DNA of 64,000 bases from Brienomyrus brachyistius (lineage: Eukaryota > Chordata > Actinopteri > Osteoglossiformes > Mormyridae), in contig NW_026043019.1 of the NCBI RefSeq assembly GCF_023856365.1, positions 1-64,000 of the forward strand, given 5' to 3'. Of this stretch, positions 44,014-58,964 are shown one piece after another. The position numbers were made by a program, and so were the translations under genes. The notes under the pieces are model-generated. The model made no database searches. It was not told where the DNA came from and worked only from the letters and a program-made list of their open reading frames with translations. Each line of letters starts with the position of its first letter. Positions within the stretch are counted from its first letter, which is position 1.

Positions 44014-46800
44014 TATTCTAATATAATATGCTAATATGCTAATATGCTATGCTAATATACTAATATGCTAATACGTTAACATGCTATGCTAATATGCTAA
44101 TATGCTAATATGCTATACTAATATGCTAATATGCTAATACGCTGACACGTTATACTATGCTAATATGCTAATATGCTAATATGTTAATATGCTATGTTAA
44201 TATACTAATATGCTAATATGCTAATATGCTATGCTAATATGCTAATATGCTAATACGCTAACACGCTGCTAATATGCTAATATGCTAATATGCTAATATG
44301 CTATGCTAATATGCTAATATGCTATACTAATATGCTAATATGCTAATATGCTAATATGCTAATATGCTAATATGCTAATATGCTAATATGCTAACACCGC
44401 TTTGCTAATATGCTATGCTAATATGCTAATATGCTTAAATGCTATGCTAATATGCTAACATGCTAATATGCTAACATGCTAATATGCTAATATGTTAATT
44501 TGCTAATATGCTAATATGCTATGCTAATATGCTAATATGCTAATATGCTAATATGCTAATATGCTAATATGCTAATATGCTATGCTAATATGCTAATATG
44601 CTAATATGCTAATATGCTAATATGCTATGCTAATATGCTAATATGCTAATATGCTAATATGCTATGCTAATATGCTAATATATTAATATGTTAATATGCT
44701 AATATGCTAATATGCTATGCTAATATGCTAATATGCTAATATGCTAATATGCTAATATGCTAATATGCTAACACGCTATGCTAATATGCTAATATGCTAA
44801 TATGCTAATATGCTATGCTAATATGCTAATATGCTAATACGCTAACACGCTATGCTAATATGCTAATATGCTAATATGCTATTGCTAATATGCTAATATG
44901 CTAATATGCTAATATGCTAATATGCTATGCTAATATGCTAATACGCTAATATGCTAACATGCTATGCTAATATGCTAATATGCTAATATGCTATGCTAAT
45001 ATGCTAATATGCTAATACGCTAACACGCTATGCAAATATGCTAATATGCTAATATGCTATGCTAATATGCTAATATGCTAATATGCTAATATGCTAATAT
45101 ACTATGCTAATATGCTAATATGCTAATATGCTATGCTAATATGCTAATATGCTAATATGCTAATATGCTAATATGCTATGCTAATACGCTAATATGCTAA
45201 CACGTTATGCTAATATGCTAATATGCTAATATGCTATGCTAATATGCTAATATGCTATGCTAATATGCTAATATGCTAATATGCTAATATGCTAACATGA
45301 TATGCTAATATGCTAATATGCTAATATGCTAATATGCTAACACGCTATGCTAATATGCTAATATGCTAATATGCTAATATGTTAATTAGCTAATATGCTA
45401 ATATGCTAATATGCTAATATGCTATGCTAATTTGCTAATATGTTAATATGCTAATGCGCTAATATGCTAACACGCTATGCTAATATGCTAATATGCTAAT
45501 ATGCTAATATGCTATGCTAATATGCTAATATGCTAATACGCTAATATGCTAACACGCTATGCTAATATGCTAATATGCTAATATGCTAATATGCTAATAT
45601 GCTAATATGCTATGCTAATATGTTAATACGCTAACACGCTATGCTAATATGCTAATATGCTAATATGCTATGCTAATATGCTAATATGCTATGCTAATAT
45701 GCTAATATGCTAATATGCTATATGCTATGCTAATATGCTATGCTAATATGCTAATATGCTAATATGCTAATATGCTATGTTAATATGCTAAATATGGTAA
45801 TATGCTAATATGCTATGCTAATATGCTAATATGCTAATACGCTAACACGCTATGCTAATATGCTAATATGCTAATATGCTATGCTAATATGCTAATATGC
45901 TAATATGCTATGCTAATATACTAATATGCTAATATGCTAATATGCTAATATGCTATGCTAATATGCTAATATGCTAATATGTTAATATGCTATGCTAATA
46001 TGCTAATATGGTACTACGCTACGCTAATGCTAATATGCTAATATGCTAATATGCTAATATGCTAATATGCTAATATGCTAATATGCTAATATGCTAATAT
46101 GCTATGCTAATATGCTAATATGCTAACACGCTATGCTAATATGCTAATATGCTAATATGCTAATATGCTAATACGCTAATATGCTAACACGCTATGCTAA
46201 TATGCTAATATGCTAATATGCTAATATGCTATGCTAATATGCTAATATGCTAATACGCTAACACGCTATGCTAATATGCTATGTTAATATGCTAATATGC
46301 TAATATACTATGCTAATATGCTAATATGCTAATATGCTAATGCTATGCTAATATGCTAATATGCTAATATGCTATGCTAATATGCTAATATGCTAATACG
46401 CTAACACGCTATGCTAATATGCTAATATGCTAATATGCTAATATGCTAATATGCTAATATGCTATGCTAATATGCTAATATGCTAATATGCTAATATGCT
46501 ATGCTAATGTGCTAATATGCTAATATGCTATGCTAATATGCTAATATGCTAATATACTATGCTAATATGCTAATATGCTAATATGCTAATATGCTAATAT
46601 GCTAATATGCTAATATGCTAATATGCTAATATGCTAATATGCTATGCTAATATGCTATGGTAATATGCTAATATGCTAATACGCTAACACGCTATGCTAA
46701 TATGCTATGCTAATATGCTATGTTAATATGCTAATATGCTAATATACTATGCTAATATGCTAATATGCTAATTTGCTAATATGCTAATTTGCTAATATGC
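44014..46800 (+). repeat. Fused block B5/6 (2.79 kb)
   Basis: Up to about 45.6 kb it tracks block 5: GCTGACACG (44141), M3 (44433), GCAAATATG (about 45033), TTAATTAGC (45381), AATGCG (45454, 1440 bp after M1 as in A5). Then it jumps to GTTAATACGCTAACACG (45622) and CTAAATATGG (about 45787), a type normally found downstream of M2. It ends like block 6, with GGTACTACGC (46009) in the slot of GGTAATACG, then M4 (about 46657). The 45,623-46,800 part matches 19,051-20,240 rather than block 6 of copies A and C. Confidence 0.75.
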
Positions 46801-47250
46801 TATTCTAATATAATATGCTAATATGCTAATATGCTATGCTAATATGCTAATATGCTAATACGTTAACACGCTATGCTAATATGCTAATATGCTAATATGC
46901 TAATATGTTATGCTAATATGCTATGCTAATATGCTAATATGCTAATATACTAATATGCTATACTAATATGCTAATATGCTAATACGCTAACACGTTATAC
47001 TATGCTAATATGCTAATATGCTAATATGCTAATATGCTATGTTAATATGCTAATATGCTAATATGCTAATATGCTATGCTAATATGCTAATATGCTAATA
47101 CGCTAACACGCTGCTATATCTAATGCTAATATGCTAATATGCTATGTTAATATGCTAATATGCTAATATGCTATGCTAATATGCTAATATGCTAATATGC
47201 TAATATGCTATGCTAATATGCTAATATGCTAATATGCTATGCTAAATGCT
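45700..47250. other. Fourth indel-rich patch, near the B5/6 fusion
   Basis: Odd units: GCTATATGCTATGC (about 45719), GGTACTACGCTACGCTAATGC (about 46009), AATGCTATGC (about 46338), GCTGCTATATCTAATGC (about 47109), CTAAATGC (about 47240). The patch begins about 100 bp after the block 5 to block 6 switch and runs into the start of copy C. Confidence 0.7.
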
Positions 47251-49575
47251 AATATGCTAATATGCTATGCTAATATGCAAATATGCTAATATGCTAATAT
47301 GCTATGCTAATATGCTAATATGCTAATACGCTAATATGCTAACACGCTATGCTAATATGCTAATATGCTAATATGCTATGCTAATTTGCTAATATGCTAA
47401 TGTGCTAATATGTTAATATGCTAACACGCTATGCTAATATGCTAATATGCTAATACGCTAATATGCTAACACGCTATGCTAATATGCTAATATGCTAATA
47501 TGCTAATATGCTAATATGCTATGCTAATTTGCTAATATGCTAATGTGCTAATATGCTAATGTGCTAATATGTTAATATGCTAACACTTTATGCTAATATG
47601 CTAATATGCTAATATGCTAATATGCTATGCTAATATGCTATGTTAATATGCTAATATGCTAATATGCTATGCTAATATGCTAATATGCTAATATGCTAAT
47701 ATGCTATGCTAATTTGCTAATATGCTAATGTGCTAATATGTTAATATGCTAACACGCTATGCTAATATGCTAATATGCTAATATGCTATGCTAATATGCT
47801 AATATGTTAATATGCTAATATGCTAATATGCTAAGCTAATATGCTAATATGCTAATATGCTAATATGCTATGCTAATATGCTAATATGTTAATATGCTAA
47901 TATGCTATGCTAATATATTAATATGCTAATATGTTAATATGTTAATATGTTAATTCTCTAATATGCTAATATGCTAATATGCTAATATGCTAACATGCTA
48001 TGCTAATATGCTAATATGCTAATATGCTAATATGCTAATATGCTATGCTAATATACTAATATATTAATATGCTAATATGCTATGCTAATATGCTAATATG
48101 CTAATACGCTAACATGCTATGCTAATATGCTAATATGCTAATATGCTAATATGCTAATATGCTAATATGCTATGCTAATATGCTAATATGCTAATATGCT
48201 AATACGCTAACACGCTATGCTAATATGCTAATATGCTATGCTAATATGCTAATATGCTAATATGCTATGCTAATATGTTAATACGCTAACACGCTATGCT
48301 AATATGCTAATATGCTAATATGCTATGCTAATATGCTAATATGCTATGCTAATATGCTAATATGCTAATATGCTAATATGCTATGCTAATATGCTAATAT
48401 GCTATGCTAATATGCTAATATGCTAATATGCTAATATGCTATGTTAATATGCTAAATATGGTAATATGCTAATATGCTATGCTAATATGCTAATATGCTA
48501 ATACGCTAACACGCTATGCTAATATGCTAATATGCTAATATGCTATGCTAATATGCTAATATGCTAATATGCTATGCTAATATACTAATATGCTAATATG
48601 CTAATATGCTAATATGCTAATATGCTAATATGCTATACTAATATGCTAATATGCTAATATGCTAATATGCTAATATGCTATGCTAATATGCTAATATGCT
48701 AATACGCTAACACGCTATGCTAATATGCTAATATGCTAATATGCTAATATGCTATGCTAATATGCTAATATGCTAATATGCTAATATGCTAATATGCTAT
48801 GCTAATATGCTAATATGCTAACACGCTATGCTAATATGCTAATATGCTAATATGCTAATATGCTAATACGCTAATATGCTAACACGCTATGCTAATATGC
48901 TAATATGCTAATATGCTAATATGCTATGCTAATATGCTAATATGCTAATACGCTAACACGCTATGCTAATATGCTATGCTAATATACTAATATACTATGC
49001 TAATATGCTAATATGCTAATATGCTAATATGCTATGCTAATATGCTAATATGCTAATACGCTAACACGCTATGCTAAAATGCTATGCTAATATGCTAATA
49101 TGCTAATATACTATGCTAATATGCTAATATGCTAATATGCTAATATGCTATGCTAATATGCTAATATGCTAATATGATATGCTAATATGCTAATATGCTA
49201 ATACGCTAACACGCTATGCTAATATGCTAATATGCTAATATGCTAATATGCTAATATGCTATGCTAATATGCTATGCTAATATGCTAATATGCTAATATG
49301 CTAATATGCTATGCTAATATGCTAATATGCTATGCTAATATGCTAATATGCTAATATGCTATGCTAATATGCTAATATGCTAATATGCTAATATGCTATG
49401 CTAATATGCTAATATGCTAATATGCTAATATACTATGCTAATATGCTATGGTAATATGCTAATATGCTAATACGCTAACACGCTATGCTAATATGCTATA
49501 CTAATATGCTATGCTAATATGCTAATATGCTAATATACTATGCTAATATGCTAATATGCTAATTTGCTAATATGC
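46801..49575 (+). repeat. Block C1 (2.78 kb)
   Basis: Block-1 hallmarks: GTTAAC (about 46862), a damaged GCTGCT site (about 47109), GCAAATATG (about 47278), AACACTTTATG (about 47582), GCTAAGCTAAT (about 47832), M2 (47950), CTAAATATGG (about 48454) and AAAA (49076-49079). Confidence 0.85.
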
Positions 49576-52210
49576 TATTCTAATATAATATGCTAATATG
49601 CTAATATGCTATGCTAATATGCTAATATGCTAATACGTTAACACGCTATGCTAATATGCTAATATGCTAATATGTTATGCTAATATGCTATGCTAATATG
49701 CTAATATGCTAATATGCTAATATGCTATACTAATATGCTAATATGTTAATACGCTAACACGTTATACTATGCTAATATGCTAATATGCTAATATGCTAAT
49801 ATGCTATGTTAATATGCTAATATGCTAATATGCTAATATGCTATGCTAATATGCTAATATGCTAATACGCTAACACGCTGCTAATATGCTAATATGCTAT
49901 GCTAATATGCTAATATGCTAATATGCTATGCTAATATGCTAATATGCTAATATGCTAATATGCTATGCTAATATGCTAATATGCTAATATGCTATGCTAA
50001 TATGCTAATATGCTAATATGCTATGCTAATATGCAAATATGCTAATATGCTAATATGCTATGCTAATATGCTAATATGCTAATACGCTAATATGCTAACA
50101 CGCTATGCTAATATGCTAATATGCTAATATGTTAATATGCTAATATGCTATGCTAATTTGCTAATATGCTAATGTGCTAATATGTTAATATGCTAACACG
50201 CTATGCTAATATGCTAATATGCTAATACGCTAATATGCTAACACGCTATGCTAATATGCTAATATGCTAATATGCTAATATGCTAATATGCTATGCTAAT
50301 TTGCTAATATGCTAATGTGCTAATATGTTAATATGCTAACACGCTATGCTAATATGCTAATATGCTAATATGCTAATATGCTATGCTAATATGCTAATAT
50401 GTTATATGCTAATATGCTAATATGCTATGCTAATATGCTAATATGCTAATATGTTAATATGCTAATATGCTATGCTAATTTACTAATATGCTAATGTGCT
50501 AATATGTTAATATGCTAACACGCTATGCTAATATGCTAATATGCTAATATGCTAATATGCTATGCTAATATGCTAATATGTTAATATGCTAATATGCTAA
50601 TATGCTATGCTAATATGCTAATATGCTAATATGCTAATATGCTATGCTAATATGCTAATATGTTAATATGCTAATATGCTATGCTAATATGTTAATATGC
50701 TAATATGTTAATATGCTAATATGTTAATTCTCTAATATGCTAATATGCTAATATGCTAATATGCTAACATGCTATGCTAATATGCTAATATGCTAATATG
50801 CTAATATGCTATGCTAATATGCTAATATACTAATATGCTAATATGCTATGCTAATATGCTAATATGCTAATACGCTAACACGCTATGCTAATATGCTAAT
50901 ATGCTAATATGCTAATATGCTATGCTAATATGCTAATATGCTAATATGCTAATACGCTAACACGCTATGCTAATATGCTAATATGCTATGCTAATATGCT
51001 AATATGCTAATATGCTATGCTAATATGTTAATACGCTAACACGCTATGCTAATATGCTAATATGCTAATATGCTATGCTAATATGCTAATATGCTATGCT
51101 AATATGCTAATATGCTAATATGCTAATATGCTATGCTAATATGCTAATATGCTATGCTAATATGCTAATATGCTAATATGCTAATATGCTATGTTAATAT
51201 GCTAAATATGGTAATATACTAATATGCTATGCTAATATGCTAATATGCTAATACGCTAACACGCTATGCTAATATGCTAATATGCTAATATGCTATGCTA
51301 ATATGCTAATATGCTAATATGCTATGCTAATATACTAATATGCTAATATGCTAATATGCTATGCTAATATGCTAATATGCTAATATGCTAATATGCTATG
51401 CTAATATGCTAATATGCTAATACGCTAACACGCTATGCTAATATGCTAATATGCTAATATGCTAATATGCTAATATGCTATGCTAATATGCTAATATGCT
51501 AATATGCTAATATGCTAATATGCTATGCTAATATGCTAATATGCTAACACGCTATGCTAATATGCTAATATGCTAATATGCTAATATGCTAATATGCTAA
51601 TACGCTAATATGCTAACACGCTATGCTAATATGCTAATATGCTAATATGCTAATATGCTGTGCTAATATGCTAATATGCTAATACGCTAACACGCTATGC
51701 TAATATGCTATGCTAATATGCTAATATGCTAATATACTATGCTAATATGCTAATATGCTAATATGCTATGCTAATATGCTAATATGCTAATATGCTATGC
51801 TAATATGCTAATATGCTAATACGCTAACACGCTATGCTAATATGCTAATATGCTAATATGCTAATATGCTAATATGCTATGCTAATATGCTATGCTAATA
51901 TGCTAATATGCTAATATGCTAATATGCTATGCTAATATGCTAATTATGCTAATATGCTATGCTAATATGCTAATATGCTAATATGCTATGCTAATATGCT
52001 AATATGCTAATATGCTAATATGCTATGCTAATATGCTAATATGCTAATATGCTAATATGCTATGCTAATATGCTATGGTAATATGCTAATATGCTAATAC
52101 GCTAACACGCTATGCTAATATGCTATGCTAATATGCTATGCTAATATGCTAATATGCTAATATGCTAATATACTATGCTAATATGCTAATATGCTAATTT
52201 GCTAATATGC
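49576..52210 (+). repeat. Block C2 (2.64 kb)
   Basis: Block-2 hallmarks: GCAAATATG (about 50036), AATTTACTAAT (about 50476), M2 (50724), CTAAATATGG (about 51198), GCTGTGCTAAT (about 51657). The length differs from A2 by 8 bp, one unit. Confidence 0.86.
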
Positions 52211-55200
52211 TATTCTAATATGCTAATATGCTAATATGCTATGCTAATATGCTAATATGCTAATACGTTAACACGCTATGCTAATATGCTAATATGCTAA
52301 TATGCTAATATGTTATGCTAATATGCTATGCTAATATGCTAATATGCTAATATGCTATACTAATATGCTAATATACTAATACGCTAACACGTTATACTAT
52401 GCTAATATGCTAATATGCTAATATGCTAATATGCTATGTTAATATGCTAATATGCTAATATGCTAATATGCTATGCTAATATGCTAATATGCTAATACGC
52501 TAACACGCTGCTAATATGCTAATATGCTAATATGCTAATATGCTATGCTAATATGCTAATATGCTAATATGCTATGCTAATATGCTAATATGCTATGCTA
52601 ATATGCTAATATGCTATGCTAATATGCTAATATGCTAATATGCTAACACGCTATGCTAATATGCTATGCTAATATGCTAATATGCTTAAATGCTATGCTA
52701 ATATGCTAACATGCTAATATGCTAACATGCTAATATGCTAATATGCTAATTTGCTAATATGCTAATATGCTATGCTAATATGCTAATATGCTAATATGCT
52801 AATATGCTAATATGCTATGCTAATATGCTAATATGCTAATATGCTAATATGCTAATATGCTAATATGCTAGATATGCTAATATGCTAATATGCTAATATG
52901 CTATGCTAATATGCTAATATATTAATATGCTAATATGCTAATATGCTAATATGCTATGCTAATATGCTATGCTAATACGCTAATATGCTAATATACTAAT
53001 ATGCTAATATGCTAATACGCTAATATGCTAACACGCTATGCTAATATGCTAATATGTCTAATATGCTAATATGCTATGCTAATATGCTAATATGCTAATG
53101 CGCTAACACGCTATGCTAATATGCTAATATGCTAATATGCTAATATGCTATGCTAATATGCTAATATGCTAATATGCTAATATGCTAATATGCTATGCTA
53201 ATATGCTAATACGCTAATATGCTAACATGCTATGCTAATATGCTAATATGCTAATACGCTAACACGCTATGCAAATATGCTAATATGCTAATATGCTATG
53301 CTAATATGCTAATATGTTAATATGCTAATATGTTAATATGCTAATATACTATGCTAATATGCTAATATGCTAATATGCTATGCTAATATGCTAATATGCT
53401 AATATGCTAATATGCTAATATGCTATGCTAATACGCTAATATGCTAACACGTTATGCTAATATGCTAATATGCTAATATGCTATGCTAATATGCTAATAT
53501 GCTATGCTAATATGCTAATATGCTAATATGCTAATATGCTAACACGATATGCTAATATGCTAATATGCTAATATGCTAATATGCTAACACGCTATGCTAA
53601 TATGCTAATATGCTAATATGCTAATATGTTAAGCTAATATGCTAATATGCTAATATGCTAATATGCTATGCTAATTTGCTAATATGTTAATATGCTAATG
53701 CGCTAATATGCTAACACGCTATGCTAATATGCTAATATGCTAATATGCTAATATGCTAATACGCTAATATGCTAACACGCTATGCTAATATGCTAATATG
53801 CTAATATGCTAATATGCTAATATGCTATGCTAATTTGCTAATATGCTAATGTGCTAATATGTTAATATGCTAACACGCTATGCTAATATGCTAATATGCT
53901 AATACGCTAATATGCTAACACGCTATGCTAATATGCTAATATGCTAATATGCTATGCTAATTTGCTAATATGCTAATGTGCTAATATGTTAATATGCTAA
54001 CACGCTATGCTAATATGCTAATATGCTAATATGCTATGCTAATATGCTAATATGTTAATATGCTAATATGCTAATATGCTAATATGCTATGCTAATATGC
54101 TAATATGCTAATATACTAATATGCTATGCTAATATGCTAATATGTTAATATGCTAATATGCTATGCTAATATATTAATATGCTAATATGCTAATATGCTA
54201 ATATGTTAATTCTCTAATATGCTAATATGCTAATATGCTAATATGCTAACATGCTATGCTAATATGCTAATATGCTAATATGCTAATATGCTAATATGCT
54301 ATGCTAATATGCTAATATACTAATATGCTAATATGCTATGCTAATATGCTAATATGCTAATACGCTAACACGCTATGCTAATATGCTAATATGCTAATAT
54401 GCTAATATGCTAATATGCTATGCTAATATGCTAATATGCTAATATGCTAATACGCTAACACGCTATGCTAATATGCTAATATGCTATGCTAATATGCTAA
54501 TATGCTAATATGCTATGCTAATATGTTAATACGCTAACACGCTATGCTAATATGCTAATATGCTAATATGCTAATATGCTAATATACTAATATGCTATGC
54601 TAATATGCTAATATGCTAATATGCTATGCTAATATGCTAATATGCTATGCTAATATGCTAATATGCTAATATGCTAATATGCTAATATGCTAATATGCTA
54701 TGTTAATATGCTAAATATGGTAATATGCTAATATGCTATGCTAATATGCTAATATGCTAATACGCTAACACGCTATGCTAATATGCTAATATGCTAATAT
54801 GCTATGCTAATATGCTAATATGCTAATATGCTATGCTAATATACTAATATGCTAATATGCTAATATGCTAATATGCTATGCTAATATGCTAATATGCTAA
54901 TATACTAATATGCTATGCTAATATGCTAATATGCTAATACGCTAACACGCTATGCTAATATGCTAATATGCTAATATGCTAATATGCTATGCTAATATGC
55001 TAATATGCTAATATGCTAATATGCTAATATGCTAATATGCTATGCTAATATGCTAATATGCTAACACGCTATGCTAATATGCTAATATGCTAATATGCTA
55101 ATATGCTAATACGCTAATATGCTAACACGCTATGCTAATATGCTAATATGCTAATATGCTAATATGCTAATATGCTATGCTAATATGCTAATATGCTATG

Positions 55201-55547
55201 CTAATATGCTAATATGCTATGCTAATATGCTAATATGCTAATATGCTAATATGCTAATATGCTATGCTAATATGCTAATATGCTAATATGCTATGCTAAT
55301 ATGTTAATATGCTAATATACTAATATGCTAATATGCTAATATGCTAATATGCTATGCTAATATGCTAATATGCTAATACGCTAACACGCTATGCTAATAT
55401 GGTAATATACTAATATACTAATATGCTATGCTAATATGCTATGCTAATATGCTATGCTAATATGCTATGTTAATATGCTAATATGCTAATATGCTAATAT
55501 ACTAATATACTATGCTAATATGCTAATATGCTAATTTGCTAATATGC
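52211..55547 (+). repeat. Block C3 (3.34 kb)
   Basis: The short M1, M3 (52684), AATGCGCTAACACG (about 53098), GCAAATATG (about 53272), GTTAAGCTAAT (about 53629), M2 (54206), CTAAATATGG (about 54710) and the TATGGTAATATAC end (about 55398) match A3 and B3. Confidence 0.85.
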
Positions 55548-56693
55548 TATTCTAATATAATATGCTAATATGCTAATATGCTATGCTAATATGCTAATAT
55601 GCTAATACGTTAACACGCTATGCTAATATGCTAATATGCTAATATGCTAATATGTTATGCTAATATGCTATGCTAATATGCTAATATGCTAATATGCTAA
55701 TATGCTATACTAATATGCTAATACGCTAACACGTTATACTATGCTAATATGCTAATATGCTAATATGCTAATATGCTATGTTAATATGCTAATATGCTAA
55801 TATGCTAATATGCTATGCTAATATGCTAATATGCTAATACGCTAACACGCTGCTAATATGCTAATATGCTAATATGTTAATATGCTATGTTAATATGCTA
55901 ATATGCTAATATGCTATGCTAATATGCTAATATGCTAATATGCTATGCTAATATGCTAATATGCTAATATGCTAACACGCTATGCTAATATGCTATGCTA
56001 ATATGCTAATATGCTTAAATGCTATGCTAATATGCTAACATGCTAATATGCTAACATACTAATATGCTAATATGCTAATTTGCTAATATGCTAATATGCT
56101 AATATGCTATGCTAATATGCTAATATGCTAATATGCTAATATGCTAATATGCTAATATGCTATGCTAATATGCTAATATGCTAATATGCTAATATGCTAA
56201 TATGCTATGCTAATATGCTAATATGCTAATATGCTAATATGCTAATATGCTATGCTAATATGCTAATATGCTAATATGCTATGCTAATATGTTAATATGC
56301 TAATACGCTAACACGCTATGCTAATATGCTAATATGCTAATATGCTAATATGCTAATATGTTATGCTAATATGCTATGCTAATATGCTAATATGCTAATA
56401 TGCTAATATGCTATGCTAATATGCTAATATGCTAATATGCTAATATGCTAATATGCTAATATGCTATGCTAATATGCTAATATGCTAATATGCTAATATG
56501 CTATGCTAATATGCTAATATGCTAATATGCTAATATGCTATGCTAATATGCTATGGTAATATGCTAATATGCTAATACGCTAACACGCTATGCTAATATG
56601 CTATGCTAATATGCTATGCTAATATGCTATGCTAATATGCTAATATGCTAATATACTATGCTAATATGCTAATATGCTAATTTGCTAATATGC
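55548..56693 (+). repeat. Block C4 (1.15 kb)
   Basis: M1, GTTAAC, GCTGCT (about 55850), M3 (56013), the private CTAACATACTAAT (about 56053), then M4 (about 56530). The length agrees with A4 to within 10 bp. Confidence 0.85.
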
Positions 56694-58964
56694 TATTCTA
56701 ATATAATATGCTAATATGCTAATATGCTATGCTAATATACTAATATGCTAATACGTTAACATGCTATGCTAATATGCTAATATGCTAATATGCTATACTA
56801 ATATGCTAATATGCTAATACGCTGACACGTTATACTATGCTAATATGCTAATATGCTAATATGCTAATATGCTATGTTAATATACTAATATGCTAATATG
56901 CTAATATGCTATGCTAATATGCTAATATGCTAATACGCTAACACGCTGCTAATATGCTAATATGCTAATATGCTAATATGCTATGCTAATATGCTAATAT
57001 GCTAATATGCTAATATGCTATGCTAATATGCTAATATGCTAATATGCTAATATGCTAATATGCTAATATGCTAATATGCTAATATGCTAACACGCTTTGC
57101 TAATATGCTATGCTAATATGCTAATATGCTTAAATGCTATGCTAATATGCTAACATGCTAATATGCTAACATGCTAATATGCTAATATGTTAATTTGCTA
57201 ATATGCTAATATGCTATGCTAATATGCTAATATGCTAATATGCTAATATGCTAATATGCTATGCTAATATGCTAATATGCTAATATGCTAATATGCTAAT
57301 ATGCTATGCTAATATGCTAATATGCTAATATGCTAATATGCTATGCTAATATGCTAATATATTAATATGTTAATATGCTAATATGCTAATATGCTATGCT
57401 AATATGCTAATATGCTAATATGCTAATATGCTAATATGCTAATATGCTAATACGCTAATATGCTAACACGCTATGCTAATATGCTAATATGCTAATATGC
57501 TAATATGCTATGCTAATATGCTAATATGCTAATACGCTAACACGCTATGCTAATATGCTAATATGCTAATATGCTATGCTAATATGCTAATATGCTAATA
57601 TGCTAATATGCTATGCTAATATGCTAATACGCTAATATGCTAACATGCTATGCTAATATGCTAATATGCTAATATGCTATGCTAATATGCTAATATGCTA
57701 ATACGCTAACACGCTATGCAAATATGCTAATATGCTAATATGCTATGCTAATATGCTAATATGCTAATATGCTAATATGCTAATATACTATGCTAATATG
57801 CTAATATGCTAATATGCTATGCTAATATGCTAATATGCTAATATGCTAATATGCTAATATGCTATGCTAATACGCTAATATGCTAACACGTTATGCTAAT
57901 ATGCTAATATGCTAATATGCTATGCTAATATGCTAATATGCTATGCTAATATGCTAATATGCTAATATGCTAATATGCTAACATGATATGCTAATATGCT
58001 AATATGCTAATATGCTAATATGCTAACACGCTATGCTAATATGCTAATATGCTAATATGCTAATATGTTAATTAGCTAATATGCTAATATGCTAATATGC
58101 TAATATGCTATGCTAATTTGCTAATATGTTAATATGCTAATGCGCTAATATGCTAACACGCTATGCTAATATGCTAATATGCTAATATGCTAATATGCTA
58201 TGCTAATATGCTAATATGCTAATACGCTAATATGCTAACACGCTATGCTAATATGCTAATATGCTAATATGCTAATATGCTAATATGCTAATATGCTATG
58301 CTAATTTGCTAATATGCTAATGTGCTAATATGTTAATATGCTAACACGCTATGCTAATATGCTAATATGCTAATACGCTAATATGCTAACACGCTATGCT
58401 AATATGCTAATATGCTAATATGCTAATATGCTAATATGCTATGCTAATTTGCTAATATGCTAATGTGCTAATGTGCTAATATGTTAATATGCTAACACGC
58501 TATACTAATATGCTAATATGCTAATATGCTAATATGCTATGCTAATATGTTAATATGTTAATATGCTAATATGCTAATATGCTATGCTAATATGCTAATA
58601 TGCTAATATGCTAATATGCTATGCTAATATGCTATGTTAATATGCTAATATGCTATGCTAATATGTTAATATGCTAATATGCTAATATGCTATGCTAATA
58701 TGCTAATATGCTAATATGCTAATATGCTAATATGCTATGCTAATATGCTAATATGCTAATATGCTAATATGCTATGCTAATATGCTAATATGCTAATATG
58801 CTAATATGCTATGCTAATATGCTATGGTAATATGCTAATATGCTAATACGCTAACACGCTATGCTAATATGCTATGCTAATATGCTATGCTAATATGCTA
58901 TGCTAATATGCTAATATGCTAATATACTATGCTAATATGCTAATATGCTAATTTGCTAATATGC
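56694..58964 (+). repeat. Block C5 (2.27 kb)
   Basis: GCTGACACG (56821), M3 (57128), GCAAATATG (about 57718), palindromic TTAATTAGC (about 58067), AATGCG (about 58140), two AATGTGC modules with a doubled AATGTGCTAATGTGC (about 58460), then M4 (about 58823). The length agrees with A5 to within 7 bp. Confidence 0.85.

Larger units (their letters stand above)
34061..46800 (+). repeat. HOR copy B (12.74 kb, blocks 5 and 6 fused)
   Basis: Blocks 1 to 4 match copy A in order and length. Between M1 at 44014 and the next M1 at 46801 there are 2787 bp, where copies A and C have 3803 and 3822 bp and an extra M1. The copy is therefore about 1 kb shorter and has five M1 sites. Several parts of this copy are indel-rich, more than in copies A or C. 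Confidence 0.83.

Noticed and set aside
28600..53060. Scattered single odd units (about 28600, 29783, 30050, 30406, 37898, 49177, 50403, 51943, 52870, 53056)
   Set aside because: Each is isolated and private to one copy. They could be true mutations or base-call errors, and nothing in the sequence decides, so I did not treat them as separate features.
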